From NCBI GenBank assembly GCA_020637165.1, contig JACJWN010000004.1, positions 372,001 to 436,000 on the forward strand: 64,000 nt of DNA, read 5' to 3'. Of this stretch, positions 29,569 through 41,097 are shown in pieces. The notes below the pieces were generated by a model that worked only from the letters and a program-made list of their open reading frames with translations, made no database searches and was not told the origin of the DNA. Origin of the DNA: Mycolicibacterium sp. (GTDB lineage: Bacteria > Actinomycetota > Actinomycetes > Mycobacteriales > Mycobacteriaceae). Both the position numbers and the translations under genes were made by a program. Each line of letters begins with the position of its first letter. The stretch's first letter is position 1.

Positions 29569-32500
29569 TGCTTCTCCTGTACCTGATCCCGTTGGGCCTG
29601 AATCCGGTTGATGGCCTCGCTCATGTGCGCGCCCACCTTGGCAATGTACGGCTCGTCGATGGCCTGGATGTGCTCACCCCCGATCGGCACCACCTCGAGG
29701 TCGGCGACGAACTCGCCCCACCCGCCGTCGGGCTGGCGGATGCCGTATCGCGGCTCGAACATGATCGCGTCGTCGTGGTAGCGGTCAGCCATGTAAAGCG
29801 TCACGTGCCCGTCGTAGGGCTCGATCTGGGCGGTGTCGATGGCCCGGTTGTCCAGATACGACGTGCGCTGATGCTCGATGATCCCGCCCGGGATGTCGAC
29901 CCCGCTCTCCTTGACCGCGTTGAGGACGAAGGTCACCTGGCCCGCGTCGTCGAGAACCTCGAGCTCCTCGTAGGGAATCGCCGGGATCTCCACGTTGAAG
30001 GTGCGCTGCGCGAACAGGGCGTAGCGGTCCCAGCGGGCCCGGATCTCCTCCTTGGTCTGGGGAATCTCCTCCCCGGCGCGCACTGTGTCGATCAGGCCGA
30101 CGAACGGCACGTCCGCACCGGCTTTCTTCAGCCCGATCGCGCAGGCATAGGCCAGCACCCCGCCGAGGGACCAGCCGGCCAGGATGAACGGGCCGTTGCC
30201 GCCCATCTCCAGCAGCTTGGGCACGTACTGCGCGGCGCGCTCGGAGATCGCGCCCTCCACCCGTTCGAATCCGTACATCGGGGTACCGGCCGGCAGCCGC
30301 TTGAGCAGCGGCTCGTAGACGACGGTGGATCCGCCCGCCGGGTGGAAGACGAAGACCGGGATCCGATCGGAACCTTCCGGCCGGGCCCGCAGGGTGCGCA
30401 CGAATCCGTCCAGTTCACCGGATTCGAGGTACTCCCGCACCACGGTCGCCAGTTCCTCGATCGTCTTCGCGGAGCTGACCTGCTCGGCAGTGATGGTCCC
30501 CTCGGCCCGCTCGGAGAGACGCGCGGCGATCTTGGCCGCGGTGTCCGCATCGACCTTCGGCAACTCGTTGAAGATGCCGCCCGGGGACTTCCCGGTGACG
30601 ATCGCCCACGTCGCGAAGGTCACCCGCTCGGAGGCCTCGCGCGGCGGGACGTCGGTGCCCAGAGCGTCGACGACGGCCTGCTGGGTGAGCGCCCCGGCGA
30701 CCGCGCCCGCGGCGGACTCCCCACCGCCCGGACCCGCCGGGTCGGTGGGGGGCGGCGGAATGCCCGGTCCCGACGGATCGGTCGGCGGCGGCGGGATGTC
30801 CGGGCCGGCCGGGTTGGTGGGCGGCGCGGGGACATGCGCCTCCGGATGCTTCTCGGACAGCTTCTCTGCCAGCGCCTCCGGGATCTCCCCGGCGGCCAGC
30901 TTGGCCTGCTCGGCGGCGATCTCCTCGGGGGTCATGCCCTTCTGGTGCTCGGCCAGTTCGGCCACCTGGTCGCGGTTCTCGATCGCGTAGACGATCAGCT
31001 GCTCGACCGCATACAGGTTGGCATCGCGCACCGCCGTCAGCTGGATCGGCGGCAGGTCGAAGTCGTACTCCACCCGGTTCTTGATCCGCACCGCCATCAG
31101 CGAGTCCAGGCCGAGCTCGATCAGCGGCACCTCCCACGGGAGGTCTTCGGGCTCGTAACCCATCGCGCTTCCGACGATCAGTCCGAGCCGGTCGTGCACG
31201 GTCTCCCCGGAATCCGGTGACCACTTGCCCAGACTGGCCGCCACACCCGCCCCGGCGGCGAGATTGTCGTGCAGAATCTGCGCGTCTTCGGCGGCTTCGG
31301 GCTCCGGCTGGCCTGAAACCTGCTGCACCGAACCCAACTGGGCCGAATCCGCTTGTGCCACCGCAATTCCGGTCGCGACCGCCGCCGGCAGCGCGGACTG
31401 CACCCCGCCGCGGCTGACGATTGCGTCGTAGACCAGTGTGAAGGACTCGTCGATGCGGGCGTGCACTTGAACCGAAGCCCCGCCGGGGTGCCGGGTCAGC
31501 GTGGTGACCAGCCGCGCGCCCTCACCGGCCACCGCGCGCTGCTCGGAGGCGGTCAGCGTCGCGTCCGGAAGCACCTGCACCGCAGCCGCTTTCACCAGCG
31601 CCGCGAGATCGGTGGTGCCGTCCCCTGCGTACTCCCAGACGTGTCGGCCGTCGGGCGTGGCGACGTGGGCGCCGGGAATCACCGCAGACCCGTCGGCGGA
31701 GAAGTGCGCGTTGAGCCAGTGCTCCTTGCGCTTGAACCGGGTCGGCGGGATATCGGCGTATTCGCCCCGGCTGAACAGGGTGCGGAAGTCCAGATCGTGG
31801 CCGTGGACGTAGAGCTGTGCCATGGCCGCCAGCATCGAATCGACTTCGTCCTGTTTGCGGGCCAGCGTCGGGATCAGCTGCCCGTCGTGCAGGCCGGCCG
31901 ACGCCGTGGTCAGTCCGACCTGCATCAGCGCCACCGGGTTGGGAGCGAGCTCCAGGAAGGTGGTGTGTCCGTTGTCCACCGCGTTGCGGATGCCCTGAGT
32001 GAAATAGACGCTGTGGCGCAGTCCTTTACGCCAGTAGTCCACGTCGTGGATGGCCTCGCCCGGGCGGATGTAACCGCCCTCGTGAACCGTGGAGAAATAG
32101 CCGATCTTCAGCGGGAGCGCCGTGATGCCCTGGAGTTCGGCGGCGAGCTCGCCCAGCAGGGGGTCCATCTGGGTGGTGTGGCTGGCACCCTTGGTCTGGA
32201 ACTTGCGGGCGAACTTGCCCTCCTGTTCGCAGCGCTCGATGATCGCGTCCACCTGGGCCGGCGGTCCGCCGATCACGGTCTGGGTGGGCGCGGCGTAGAC
32301 GCAGACCTCCAAATCGGGGAAGTCGGAGAACACGTCGGTGATCTCGTCGGCCGAATACTCGACCAGCGCCATCAACCGGATGTACTCGCCGAATAGCATG
32401 GCCTCGCCCTCGCCCATCAGATGCGAACGCGCACATATGGTTCGGGTGGCATCAGCCAGGGACAGCCCCCCGGCGAAGTAGGCTGCGGCCGCCTCACCCA

Positions 32501-34991
32501 ACGACTGTCCCACCACCGCTGCGGGTTTGGCGCCGTGGTGGCGCAGCAGTTCGCCGAGGGCAATCTGGATGGCGAAGATCACCAACTGAACGACTTCGAT
32601 CGGGTACTGACAGGTTTCGTCGGTGTAGTCGACGGAATCGTCGAGTATCAGCTCGAGGATCGAGTAGCCGCGCTCATCCTGGATCAGGGCGTCGACCCTG
32701 TTGATCCACTCGGCGAAAACGTCATCACGCAGGTACAGGCTCTTGCCCATCTTGCGGTGCTGCGCGCCGAAGCCCGCCAGCACCCAGACCGGACCGTTGG
32801 TCACCGGGCCGTCCGCGCTGTAGACCAGTGGGCTCTGCTTGCCCTCGGCGAGGGTCCGCAGTCCCTTGACGGCCTCGTCGTGGTCATGGGCCATCACCAC
32901 CGCGCGGGAACGGCCGTGGTTGCGACGCGACAGCGCGCGGCCGATGGACTCCAACGAGGACGCCCGGCCTTCCGGGCTGTCGATCCAGTCCGCCAATTCG
33001 GCGGCCGCCGCCCGCTTTCTGGACGTCAGGAAACCCGAGACCGCCAGCGGCACAACCGGAATGTGCGGCTCGGCCGCCTGGGCCGCGGCCAGTTCCTCGC
33101 GCGCGACCTCCAGCAGGCGAAGCGCCTCGTCGGTCAGTCCGGGCAACTCTTGCTCGTCACCGGAGCCGTCGATCGCCACATCGCCGTAACCGGCACTGTC
33201 GCCGTAACCGGCGCCATCGCCGTCATCGCCGATGAACTCGCCGTACTCGTCCATCCGCACGCCGCCGACGTAGACCGCATCGGCCGCGGCCAACGGCGAG
33301 TCGGCGGACTCCGGCTCCGGCTCGGGTTCCGGCTCGAGCAGATCCTCGGGCAGCACCTCGCGGAGCACCAGGTGCGCGTTGGCGCCGCCGAAACCGAACC
33401 CGGACACCCCCGCGATGGCATGACCGCTGTAGCGGGGCCATTCGCTGACGGTGTCGGCGACCTTGAGGTGAACGCCGTCGAAGTCGATGTACGGATTCGG
33501 GCCGGCGTAGTTGATCGACGGCGGAATAGCGTTGTTGCGCAACGACAAGGCGACCTTGGCCAGGCTGGCCGCGCCCGCCGCCGACTCCAGGTGGCCCAGG
33601 TTGGACTTCACCGCCCCCAGCAGCGCTGGCGCGTCGGCGGCGCGGCCGCGACCCACCACCCGGCCCAGCGCGTCGGCCTCGATCGGGTCGCCGAGGATGG
33701 TTCCGGTGCCGTGCGCCTCGATGTAGTCGACGGTGCGCGGATTGATGCCGGCATCGCGGTAAGCCCGGCGCAGCACATCAGCCTGGGCATCCGGGTTGGG
33801 CGCCAGCAGTCCGTTGGACCGACCGTCGTGATTGACCGCGCTGCCCGCGATCACGGCCAGGATGTCGTCGCCGTCGCGGCGGGCATCGGACAGCCGCTTG
33901 AGGACCAGCATTCCGCCGCCCTCCGACCGGGCGTATCCGTCGGCGTCGGCCGAGAACGACTTGATCCGGCCATCCGGCGCGAGCACCCCGCCGACCTCGT
34001 CGAACCCGAGCGTGACCGCGGGGGTGACCAGGGCGTTGACCCCGCCAGCCAGTACCACGTCGGCCTCGCCGGCGCGCAGCGCCTGCACGCCGGAGTGCAC
34101 CGCGACCAGCGAGGAGGAACACGCGGTGTCCACCGCGACCGAGGGCCCGCGGAAGTCGTAGAAATAGGAGACCCGGTTGGCGATTATCGAACTGGCCGTG
34201 CCGGTGATCGCATAGGGGTGCGCAGTGCGCGGGTCCATCATCGCCAGGTAGCTGTAGTCGTTGGTGGAACTGCCGACGAACACACCGACGCTCTCCCCAC
34301 GCAGGCTCGAGGCCGGGATGCGGGCGTTCTCCAGCGCCTCCCAAGTGAGTTCGAGAGCCATCCGCTGCTGCGGGTCGATGTTGTCGGCCTCCATCTTCGA
34401 CAGTGCGAAGAACTCGGCGTCGAATCCCTTGATGTCGGAGAGGTATCCGCCGCGGGTGCGAGCCTTGGCGATCCGCTCGGCCAGCCGCGGCTCGTCCATG
34501 AACTCCGCCCACCGGCCCTCAGGCAGGTCCGTGATCGCGTCGCGTCCGTCCAGCAGCGCCTGCCACATCTGATCGGGGGTGTTCATATCGCCGGGGAACC
34601 GGGTGCCCAAGCCGACGATGGCGATGTCCTCGACGTCGCGGGCCCGGCTCCAGTCCTCGTCATCCCCGACGGACTCCGCCTCCGGCTCGCCTTCGACGAT
34701 CACTGTCGCCAGCGCCTCGATGGTGGGATGGCGGAAGGCCACTGTCGCGGTCAAAGTGACCCCGGTGAGGTCCTCGATGTCGCTGGCCATCGCCACCGCG
34801 TCGCGCGAGGACAGCCCGAGCTCGACCATCGGGACAGACTCGTCGACCGCGTCAGGCGACTGCCCGGTGGCGTTGGCCACCCAGTTGCGCAGCCACTGGC
34901 GCATCTCGGTGACCGTCATCTCGGTCCGAGGGGCGATCAGCTCCTTTTCCGGAGCGATGACGAGTTCGTCAGAATTTTCCGTTTCAGACAT
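29565..34991 (-). CDS. pks13: Mycolic acid condensing polyketide synthase Pks13
   Basis: 1808-residue type I synthase that joins meromycoloyl-AMP-derived chain and carboxyacyl-CoA to the 3-oxo mycolate and releases it onto trehalose. Domains in order: N-terminal ACP (GLSSRDAVA, Ser62), ketosynthase (VDTACSSSL, Cys291; His427; His467), acyltransferase (VVGQSLGE, Ser830), C-terminal ACP (LGLDSLMAV, Ser1297), a linker, and thioesterase (AGWSLGG, Ser1608; late histidine in GGEHIQAID). It is about 75 residues longer than the M. tuberculosis protein. The extra length fits an acidic linker (about 552-615, with an EPEPEPE run and repeated GYGD) and a proline repeat (PPPPTDP twice, about 1388-1424). 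It lies 6 bp after fadD32. Confidence 0.97.
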   Translation of the reverse strand: MSETENSDELVIAPEKELIAPRTEMTVTEMRQWLRNWVANATGQSPDAVDESVPMVELGLSSRDAVAMASDIEDLTGVTLTATVAFRHPTIEALATVIVEGEPEAESVGDDEDWSRARDVEDIAIVGLGTRFPGDMNTPDQMWQALLDGRDAITDLPEGRWAEFMDEPRLAERIAKARTRGGYLSDIKGFDAEFFALSKMEADNIDPQQRMALELTWEALENARIPASSLRGESVGVFVGSSTNDYSYLAMMDPRTAHPYAITGTASSIIANRVSYFYDFRGPSVAVDTACSSSLVAVHSGVQALRAGEADVVLAGGVNALVTPAVTLGFDEVGGVLAPDGRIKSFSADADGYARSEGGGMLVLKRLSDARRDGDDILAVIAGSAVNHDGRSNGLLAPNPDAQADVLRRAYRDAGINPRTVDYIEAHGTGTILGDPIEADALGRVVGRGRAADAPALLGAVKSNLGHLESAAGAASLAKVALSLRNNAIPPSINYAGPNPYIDFDGVHLKVADTVSEWPRYSGHAIAGVSGFGFGGANAHLVLREVLPEDLLEPEPEPEPESADSPLAAADAVYVGGVRMDEYGEFIGDDGDGAGYGDSAGYGDVAIDGSGDEQELPGLTDEALRLLEVAREELAAAQAAEPHIPVVPLAVSGFLTSRKRAAAAELADWIDSPEGRASSLESIGRALSRRNHGRSRAVVMAHDHDEAVKGLRTLAEGKQSPLVYSADGPVTNGPVWVLAGFGAQHRKMGKSLYLRDDVFAEWINRVDALIQDERGYSILELILDDSVDYTDETCQYPIEVVQLVIFAIQIALGELLRHHGAKPAAVVGQSLGEAAAAYFAGGLSLADATRTICARSHLMGEGEAMLFGEYIRLMALVEYSADEITDVFSDFPDLEVCVYAAPTQTVIGGPPAQVDAIIERCEQEGKFARKFQTKGASHTTQMDPLLGELAAELQGITALPLKIGYFSTVHEGGYIRPGEAIHDVDYWRKGLRHSVYFTQGIRNAVDNGHTTFLELAPNPVALMQVGLTTASAGLHDGQLIPTLARKQDEVDSMLAAMAQLYVHGHDLDFRTLFSRGEYADIPPTRFKRKEHWLNAHFSADGSAVIPGAHVATPDGRHVWEYAGDGTTDLAALVKAAAVQVLPDATLTASEQRAVAGEGARLVTTLTRHPGGASVQVHARIDESFTLVYDAIVSRGGVQSALPAAVATGIAVAQADSAQLGSVQQVSGQPEPEAAEDAQILHDNLAAGAGVAASLGKWSPDSGETVHDRLGLIVGSAMGYEPEDLPWEVPLIELGLDSLMAVRIKNRVEYDFDLPPIQLTAVRDANLYAVEQLIVYAIENRDQVAELAEHQKGMTPEEIAAEQAKLAAGEIPEALAEKLSEKHPEAHVPAPPTNPAGPDIPPPPTDPSGPGIPPPPTDPAGPGGGESAAGAVAGALTQQAVVDALGTDVPPREASERVTFATWAIVTGKSPGGIFNELPKVDADTAAKIAARLSERAEGTITAEQVSSAKTIEELATVVREYLESGELDGFVRTLRARPEGSDRIPVFVFHPAGGSTVVYEPLLKRLPAGTPMYGFERVEGAISERAAQYVPKLLEMGGNGPFILAGWSLGGVLAYACAIGLKKAGADVPFVGLIDTVRAGEEIPQTKEEIRARWDRYALFAQRTFNVEIPAIPYEELEVLDDAGQVTFVLNAVKESGVDIPGGIIEHQRTSYLDNRAIDTAQIEPYDGHVTLYMADRYHDDAIMFEPRYGIRQPDGGWGEFVADLEVVPIGGEHIQAIDEPYIAKVGAHMSEAINRIQAQRDQVQEKQ

Positions 34992-34997
34992 AAGTCC

Positions 34998-36890
34998 TTA
35001 TTCCGATTCGTCCGGGAAGGCGTTGGCCACCTTCCCGGAGCGCAGGCTGCCGTCCAGGTAGGCCGACCGGCAGGCGCGCCGGCCGATCTTGCCGCTGGAG
35101 GTACGTGGGATGGCGCCGGCCGGGGTCAGCAGGACATCACGAACGGTGACACCGTGCCGCACCGCGATCGCCGCCCGGATCGCGTCGGCCACCGGCTCCA
35201 GATCCATCTTGTGAGCACCGGCCGCGCGTTCGCCGACGATGACCAACTGCTCGGAGGTGTCGTTGGGGTCACGTTTGAGACCGGCGTGGGCATTGGCGAA
35301 CACCTCGTCGGGCAACTGGTTGGCCGGCACCGAGAAGGCTGCGACGAAACCGGTGCGCACGGCTTTGGTGGACTCCTGGGCGGAGTACTCGAGATCCTGC
35401 GGGTAGTGGTTGCGGCCGTCGATGATGACCAGGTCCTTGGTGCGGCCCGTGATATAGAGCTCGCCACCGTGGTAGGCGCCGAGGTCCCCGGTGCGCACCC
35501 AGGTGGCGTCGTCAGCGGCACCCTCGGCGTGCGAGGGGCTGGTTCGCGACTTCAGGACGTTGCGGAAGGTCGATACGGTCTCTTCGGGCTTGTTCCAGTA
35601 GCCGGTGCCCATGTTCTGGCCGCTGATCCAGATCTCGCCGATCTCGCCGTCAGGCAGTTCACTGGCGCTGTCGTAGTCGACGATCACCGCCCACTCCCCC
35701 ACGCCGACCCTGCCTGCACCCGCCTGCGCGACGGCCTTGGGCGAGTCGTCCGGCACCGGGACGAAGCGTCCCGCGTTCAACTCGTCGCGGTCGACCGAGA
35801 TGATCGTCGGCTCCTCCGAGGACGGCGTGGTCGACACGAACAGGGTCGCCTCGGCCAGGCCGTATGACGGTTTGATCGCCTTCGGCTGAAACCCGAACGG
35901 ACCGAAGGCATCGTTGAACCGCCGCACGGTGGCCGCCGAGATCGGCTCACTGCCGTTGAGAATCGCCTTGACGTGGGACAGGTCGAGGGGCCCCTCGCCG
36001 TCCTTGGGCACACCGCGTGCGGCGGCGTGGTCGAAGGCGAAGTTCGGCGCCACCGAGATGGTGCCACCGGTATCGCCCTCCTTGTAGGCGAGTTCGCGCA
36101 TCCAGCGGATCGGCCGGCGCACGAACGCTGCGGGCGTCATGAAGGTGAAGTAGTGGCCGATCATCGGTGACAGCAGGGCGGTGATCAGGCCCATATCGTG
36201 GAAGAACGGCAGCCAGGACACACCGCGGTCGCCCTCCTCGCCCTCCAGCGCCTCGATCACCTGCACCACGTTGGTCGCGAGGTTCAGATGGGTGATCTGG
36301 ACGCCGGTGGGAATCCGGGTGGAGCCGGAGGTGTACTGCAGGTAGGCAACGGTGTCCTCGTTGACGGTGTCGATGTGCTCCCAGGTGGCGCCGACCTCGT
36401 CGGGAACGGCGTCGACGGCGATAACCCGCGGGCGTTCCTTGGCCGGGCGGGTGCGGAAGAACTTGCGAACGCCCTCGGCCGCCGCGGTGGTGGTCAGGAT
36501 CGCCGATGGGGCGCAGTCGTCGAGCACAGCGTGCAGGCGACCGACGTGACCCGGTTCAGAGGGATCGAACAGCGGCACCGCGATCCGGCCGGAGTACAGC
36601 GTGCCGAAGAAGGCCACCAGGTATTCCAGGTTCTGCGGGCACAGAATCGCCACCCGGTCGCCCGGCTGGGTCACCTGCTGCAGCCGGGCGCCCACCGCGC
36701 GGTTGCGCTTGCTGAAATCTGCCCAGCGCAGTTCGCGGGCCACGCCGTCGCGTTCGGTGGAGAAATCGAGGAATCGGTAGGCCAGCTTGTCGCCCCGCAC
36801 CTTGGCCCACCGCTCCACATGCTTCACCAGGCTGGCGCCCTCGGGGAAGGTGATGCGTCCGTCCTTGATGAACGGGTTATGGAACGGCAT
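34998..36890 (-). CDS. fadD32: Long-chain fatty acyl-AMP ligase FadD32
   Basis: 630-residue adenylate-forming enzyme that activates meromycolic acid as acyl-AMP and loads it onto the N-terminal ACP of Pks13. The ATP-binding motif [15 protein letters not shown] (183-197) and the FAAL-type insertion region are present, as is the C-terminal motif [20 protein letters not shown]. The start [13 protein letters not shown] matches the conserved N-terminus. It is the first gene of the fadD32-pks13-accD4 operon; the 237-bp gap upstream holds the likely promoter. Confidence 0.97.
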   Translation of the reverse strand: MPFHNPFIKDGRITFPEGASLVKHVERWAKVRGDKLAYRFLDFSTERDGVARELRWADFSKRNRAVGARLQQVTQPGDRVAILCPQNLEYLVAFFGTLYSGRIAVPLFDPSEPGHVGRLHAVLDDCAPSAILTTTAAAEGVRKFFRTRPAKERPRVIAVDAVPDEVGATWEHIDTVNEDTVAYLQYTSGSTRIPTGVQITHLNLATNVVQVIEALEGEEGDRGVSWLPFFHDMGLITALLSPMIGHYFTFMTPAAFVRRPIRWMRELAYKEGDTGGTISVAPNFAFDHAAARGVPKDGEGPLDLSHVKAILNGSEPISAATVRRFNDAFGPFGFQPKAIKPSYGLAEATLFVSTTPSSEEPTIISVDRDELNAGRFVPVPDDSPKAVAQAGAGRVGVGEWAVIVDYDSASELPDGEIGEIWISGQNMGTGYWNKPEETVSTFRNVLKSRTSPSHAEGAADDATWVRTGDLGAYHGGELYITGRTKDLVIIDGRNHYPQDLEYSAQESTKAVRTGFVAAFSVPANQLPDEVFANAHAGLKRDPNDTSEQLVIVGERAAGAHKMDLEPVADAIRAAIAVRHGVTVRDVLLTPAGAIPRTSSGKIGRRACRSAYLDGSLRSGKVANAFPDESE

Positions 36891-37127
36891 ACCACTTCTC
36901 CTGTCGACAACGTGGCCGTGTGGGCCATCGGTCCGCCGCAGCCGACCCGAGACCCACCGATCGTACAGAGGACCGGCTGGTCGTAATCGTGTCTGCGGAG
37001 CACGCGAACCGCCCCAATTAGACCCGATGCCCTAGTCTTCCGACCCTGTACCGCGCCCTTATTTTTCTCTTAATGTTAGGCCCTCCGTCGGGCCTTGGCC
37101 AAATCCCGGCGCCGCCCGCGCGCCGCG
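36891..37127 (-). promoter_or_regulatory. Intergenic region upstream of the fadD32-pks13-accD4 operon
   Basis: A 237-bp gap with no gene on either strand. Its distal part (37055-37080) is the most AT-rich stretch nearby (on the plus strand cttatttttctcttaatg), next to a small hairpin. It should contain the operon promoter, but I cannot assign a reliable -10/-35 pair. Confidence 0.4.
37079..37094 (-). terminator. Short hairpin downstream of culp6, possible terminator
   Basis: Stem GGCCC/GGGCC with a six-base loop, 34 bp beyond the culp6 stop, followed on the minus strand by an A-rich rather than T-rich stretch. Weak; many actinobacterial terminators lack a T-run. Confidence 0.3.
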
Positions 37128-38156
37128 TCAGCCGTGCGGCGGGTGCGGAGCGTTCTCGATGAGTCCGCGAGCCCAGTTCAGCGTCCATGACGTCGCGGTT
37201 TGCCCGTCGAGGCTCCAGAACTCCGGCGTGGCGTACATCGCGTGCACCGGCTGCCCGGCTCCCGCGGTGAGAACATCCAGGGTCTTGGGCAGGTTGGCGA
37301 TGTTGAAGGCCGACTGTGGCGCCGCGCAAATCAGGTCACCGGGCGCACAGATCTGATTGACCCGGTTGTTCAGCGCACCGAACCCACCCGGCCGTTCACC
37401 GCTCATCGTCAGCCCGAGAGCCGAGAGCGTGGGGATCTCCTTGAGGGTGATCTCCGCACCCTGTCCAGGCGGATTGGGTCCGACCTCCTGGCCCACACCG
37501 GGCTGGCGGCGGCCGTCGGCGATCAGGGTGACCCCGAGCACGAGGTCCTCGTCCACCGGGCCCCGCCCGTTGCCGATGTCACTGGCCAGGTCACCGGCGA
37601 TCACCGCGCCCTGGGAAAAACCGACCAGCACATAGCTGGTCAGCGGGCAGCGGTTGTTCATCTCGGTCATCGCCCGCACCGCAACCCCAGTGCCCTCGGC
37701 CCGGCTGTCGTTGTAGGACATCTGCTTGTCGGCCGACAGCGGGTTGTGGAACTGAGCCGTGTAGGGAACCGTGTAGACCTCGACCCGGTCCCGGCCGAAC
37801 TGCTCCTGGATCGGGCGCGTCACGCCGAGCAACAGGGCGATGGGGAATTGGCCTGGTTTGTAGGGGTCATCGGTCGGCGAGGATTCCCAGGTGCCGGGTA
37901 TGGCGATCATCTCGACGTCGGGGCAGCTGGCGTCCTGAAAGGCCGGCCTCGGCTTCTTCACCGGGGCACTGGTGGGCGGCAGCGCCGTCGGCGGAATCGC
38001 GGTGGTCGACGGTTCCGGCCGGCGCACCATGATCACGATGATCGCGACCACTAGCGCGACGACCACCGCTACGGCTCCGGCTGCGATCAACGCCAGGATG
38101 CGATGTCGGCGGCGGCGGTCGTTCGTCCGGTTGTTCGGTCGTGAGTTTCGGGCCAT
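37128..38156 (-). CDS. culp6: Cutinase-like phospholipase/thioesterase Culp6 (Rv3802c-like)
   Basis: 342-residue alpha/beta hydrolase of the cutinase family, essential in M. tuberculosis, with phospholipase A and thioesterase activity at the cell envelope. A basic N-terminus is followed by a membrane helix (about 20-45, [20 protein letters not shown]) that exports and anchors it, then a Pro/Thr linker and the catalytic domain. The nucleophile is Ser181 in [10 protein letters not shown]; the Asp is in CAPGDLICA and the His in VHAMYATPE. The ATG is 3 bp after the stop of the DUF732 lipoprotein gene, so the two are coupled. Confidence 0.93.
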   Translation of the reverse strand: MARNSRPNNRTNDRRRRHRILALIAAGAVAVVVALVVAIIVIMVRRPEPSTTAIPPTALPPTSAPVKKPRPAFQDASCPDVEMIAIPGTWESSPTDDPYKPGQFPIALLLGVTRPIQEQFGRDRVEVYTVPYTAQFHNPLSADKQMSYNDSRAEGTGVAVRAMTEMNNRCPLTSYVLVGFSQGAVIAGDLASDIGNGRGPVDEDLVLGVTLIADGRRQPGVGQEVGPNPPGQGAEITLKEIPTLSALGLTMSGERPGGFGALNNRVNQICAPGDLICAAPQSAFNIANLPKTLDVLTAGAGQPVHAMYATPEFWSLDGQTATSWTLNWARGLIENAPHPPHG

Positions 38157-38159
38157 AAA

Positions 38160-38681
38160 TCAGCAGAGACGTTGGGTAGCGATCCGGATGTAATTCCCCA
38201 CCACCGCGTTGGCGTCCGGATCGGCGGAGGGCCGCGGCGATGCCGCATGTGCGTCGGCGACGTCGCTGCGCACCATCGGTGCCACCAGATCCCAGACCGC
38301 CTGATCGCCCTGGCCCGCGGCCCTCGCCTGACACACGTAGGAACCGATGCTCAGCGCACGCAGTTCGCTGGAGGGGTGCACGCCCTCGGCCCCCAGCGCA
38401 TCGAGGTATCCGCGTTGCGCGGGGGTCAGTGCGACCGTACCGGCGTGTGGGCCGGCATCCGGAGCACCGACGTCGACCCCCTCGGCGTAGCCGCTGGCCT
38501 GCTGCGAGGGCAACGCCACAGAACTGATCAGATCCCCTGCCGACCCACACCCCGCTAGTACCCAGGCCGCTGGCAGGAAACCGGCCAGCAACACCCTTCC
38601 CGCCGGCGCCCCAAGACGCAGAGTTACCCCGCGGCGAGGTTTGCTGAGTGATCCGGAGTACGGACGTTGCACGGCTACCAC
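38160..38681 (-). CDS. DUF732-type lipoprotein
   Basis: 173 residues with a lipoprotein signal: a hydrophobic core ending in VLAGC (Cys45), after a basic stretch. The mature part has the DUF732 pattern: RGYLDALGAEGVHPSSE, a Cys in GSYVCQARAAG and a C-terminal helix ending in a second Cys (ATQRLC), likely disulfide-bonded. The GTG at 38681 is chosen because GGCGGAG lies 8 bp upstream; a GTG three codons later lacks this. The function of DUF732 proteins is unknown. It directly precedes culp6 (3-bp gap) and follows fbpD after 76 bp. Confidence 0.75.
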   Translation of the reverse strand: MVAVQRPYSGSLSKPRRGVTLRLGAPAGRVLLAGFLPAAWVLAGCGSAGDLISSVALPSQQASGYAEGVDVGAPDAGPHAGTVALTPAQRGYLDALGAEGVHPSSELRALSIGSYVCQARAAGQGDQAVWDLVAPMVRSDVADAHAASPRPSADPDANAVVGNYIRIATQRLC

Positions 38682-38757
38682 AGTACCGGCTCCGCCGGGG
38701 CGCTCAGGCCACCGCACGATTGCGGATGGCTAACAGATCGCGCCGGGGCGAGGCAGA

Positions 38758-39648
38758 TCAGCCGATTGCGGCCTTGATGTCCCCGGACATCGGTCCGAGC
38801 TGACCAGCCCAGTTGCCCCAGTCGTGGTTGCCCCCCACCGGGAAGTCGAAGTGGCCGTTGCGGCCGCCATTGGAGCGGTAGTGCGCGTAGAAGGTGCGGT
38901 TGCTGCCCTGCGCCTCGGCACACGCGCCGATCATCGCGGCCGGGTCACTGCAGGTAACGGTTTGCGGGCTGAACACCCACATCCGGGTGTTGTTGTCGAT
39001 CAGCAACTGAACGTGGACGTTGGGGTCGTGCTGCTTCCAGCGCCCCAGCTGCGGCGCGCCCCACATGGCGTCGATATTGGCGCCGCTGGCGTTGATGCCA
39101 TTGGAGATGAGTCCGTTCATCTGGGTGTTGGACGGGGTGAGGAACCCGGACAGCGAGCCGGCGTAGCTGTAACGGTCGGGACGGAACGCCGCCATCGCCA
39201 TTGCCGCGTACCCGCCCTGAGCGGCACCGACGACCGCATGCCGGTTCGGCGCGAGCCCCTTGTTGGCGGCAAGCCAGTTCGGCAACTCGTCACCCAGGAA
39301 GGTCTCCCACTGCTTGCTGCCGTCCAGTTCCCAGTTGGTGTACATGCTGTAGGCGCCTCCGGCCGGGGCAGCGACCGACAGTCCGCTACCGGCCAGACTG
39401 TTCATCGCGTTGCCGACCGTCACCCAGTTGCTGACCTCGGGGGCGGCGTTGAACGCGTCCAGCAGGACCACCGCGTGCGGTCCGCCGCCCTGGAAGGCAA
39501 CCGGAATGTCGCGGCCCATCGCAGCCGACGGGACCATCAGGTACTCGACCCCGGCGGCGGACGCGCTCGGGGCGGCCGCACCCCAGACGCCGAGCGTCAG
39601 GATCGCCGCGCCGAGGACGCGGAACATTTTCCTCAGACCCACAGTCAT
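38758..39648 (-). CDS. fbpD: Antigen 85-family protein FbpD / MPT51 (non-catalytic)
   Basis: 296-residue secreted protein of the mycolyltransferase fold with a signal peptide ending ASAAG (about residue 32). The catalytic serine of antigen 85 is replaced: the elbow reads VVGAAQGGYAA with Ala143 where the active enzymes have [11 protein letters not shown]51 is known to lack mycolyltransferase activity and to bind fibronectin or carbohydrate. Length matches the M. tuberculosis protein (299). It lies 181 bp downstream of fbpA in the same orientation, a gap with no visible gene. Confidence 0.95.
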   Translation of the reverse strand: MTVGLRKMFRVLGAAILTLGVWGAAAPSASAAGVEYLMVPSAAMGRDIPVAFQGGGPHAVVLLDAFNAAPEVSNWVTVGNAMNSLAGSGLSVAAPAGGAYSMYTNWELDGSKQWETFLGDELPNWLAANKGLAPNRHAVVGAAQGGYAAMAMAAFRPDRYSYAGSLSGFLTPSNTQMNGLISNGINASGANIDAMWGAPQLGRWKQHDPNVHVQLLIDNNTRMWVFSPQTVTCSDPAAMIGACAEAQGSNRTFYAHYRSNGGRNGHFDFPVGGNHDWGNWAGQLGPMSGDIKAAIG

Positions 39649-39829
39649 CTCACTCCCGCCTCACCACCGCACCCGCAGGGAATGTCTGCAGGCGTCGGGC
39701 CCAGGGTCGATCCCAACCCCGGGAGCCGTCGCATCGTAGTGAATCACACAGACGAAGAGGCGGCTCCGGGATTGGTCCCGATAGTCCACACCCCGGTGAC
39801 CGGGAAGCCGTACCTCTCCGCCGGGCGGA

Positions 39830-41068
<1,239 letters not shown>

Positions 41069-41097
41069 TTACCTCAGCGCCGGGTTTCAGCTAACTA

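Noticed and set aside
32421-35867. 1148-codon open frame antisense to pks13
   Set aside because: High-GC codon bias keeps the opposite strand open; the translation is Arg/Gly/His/Val-rich with no domain, and pks13 on the other strand is unambiguous.
38758-39648. Active mycolyltransferase
   Set aside because: The nucleophile position is Ala in GAAQGG, as in the known non-catalytic MPT51.
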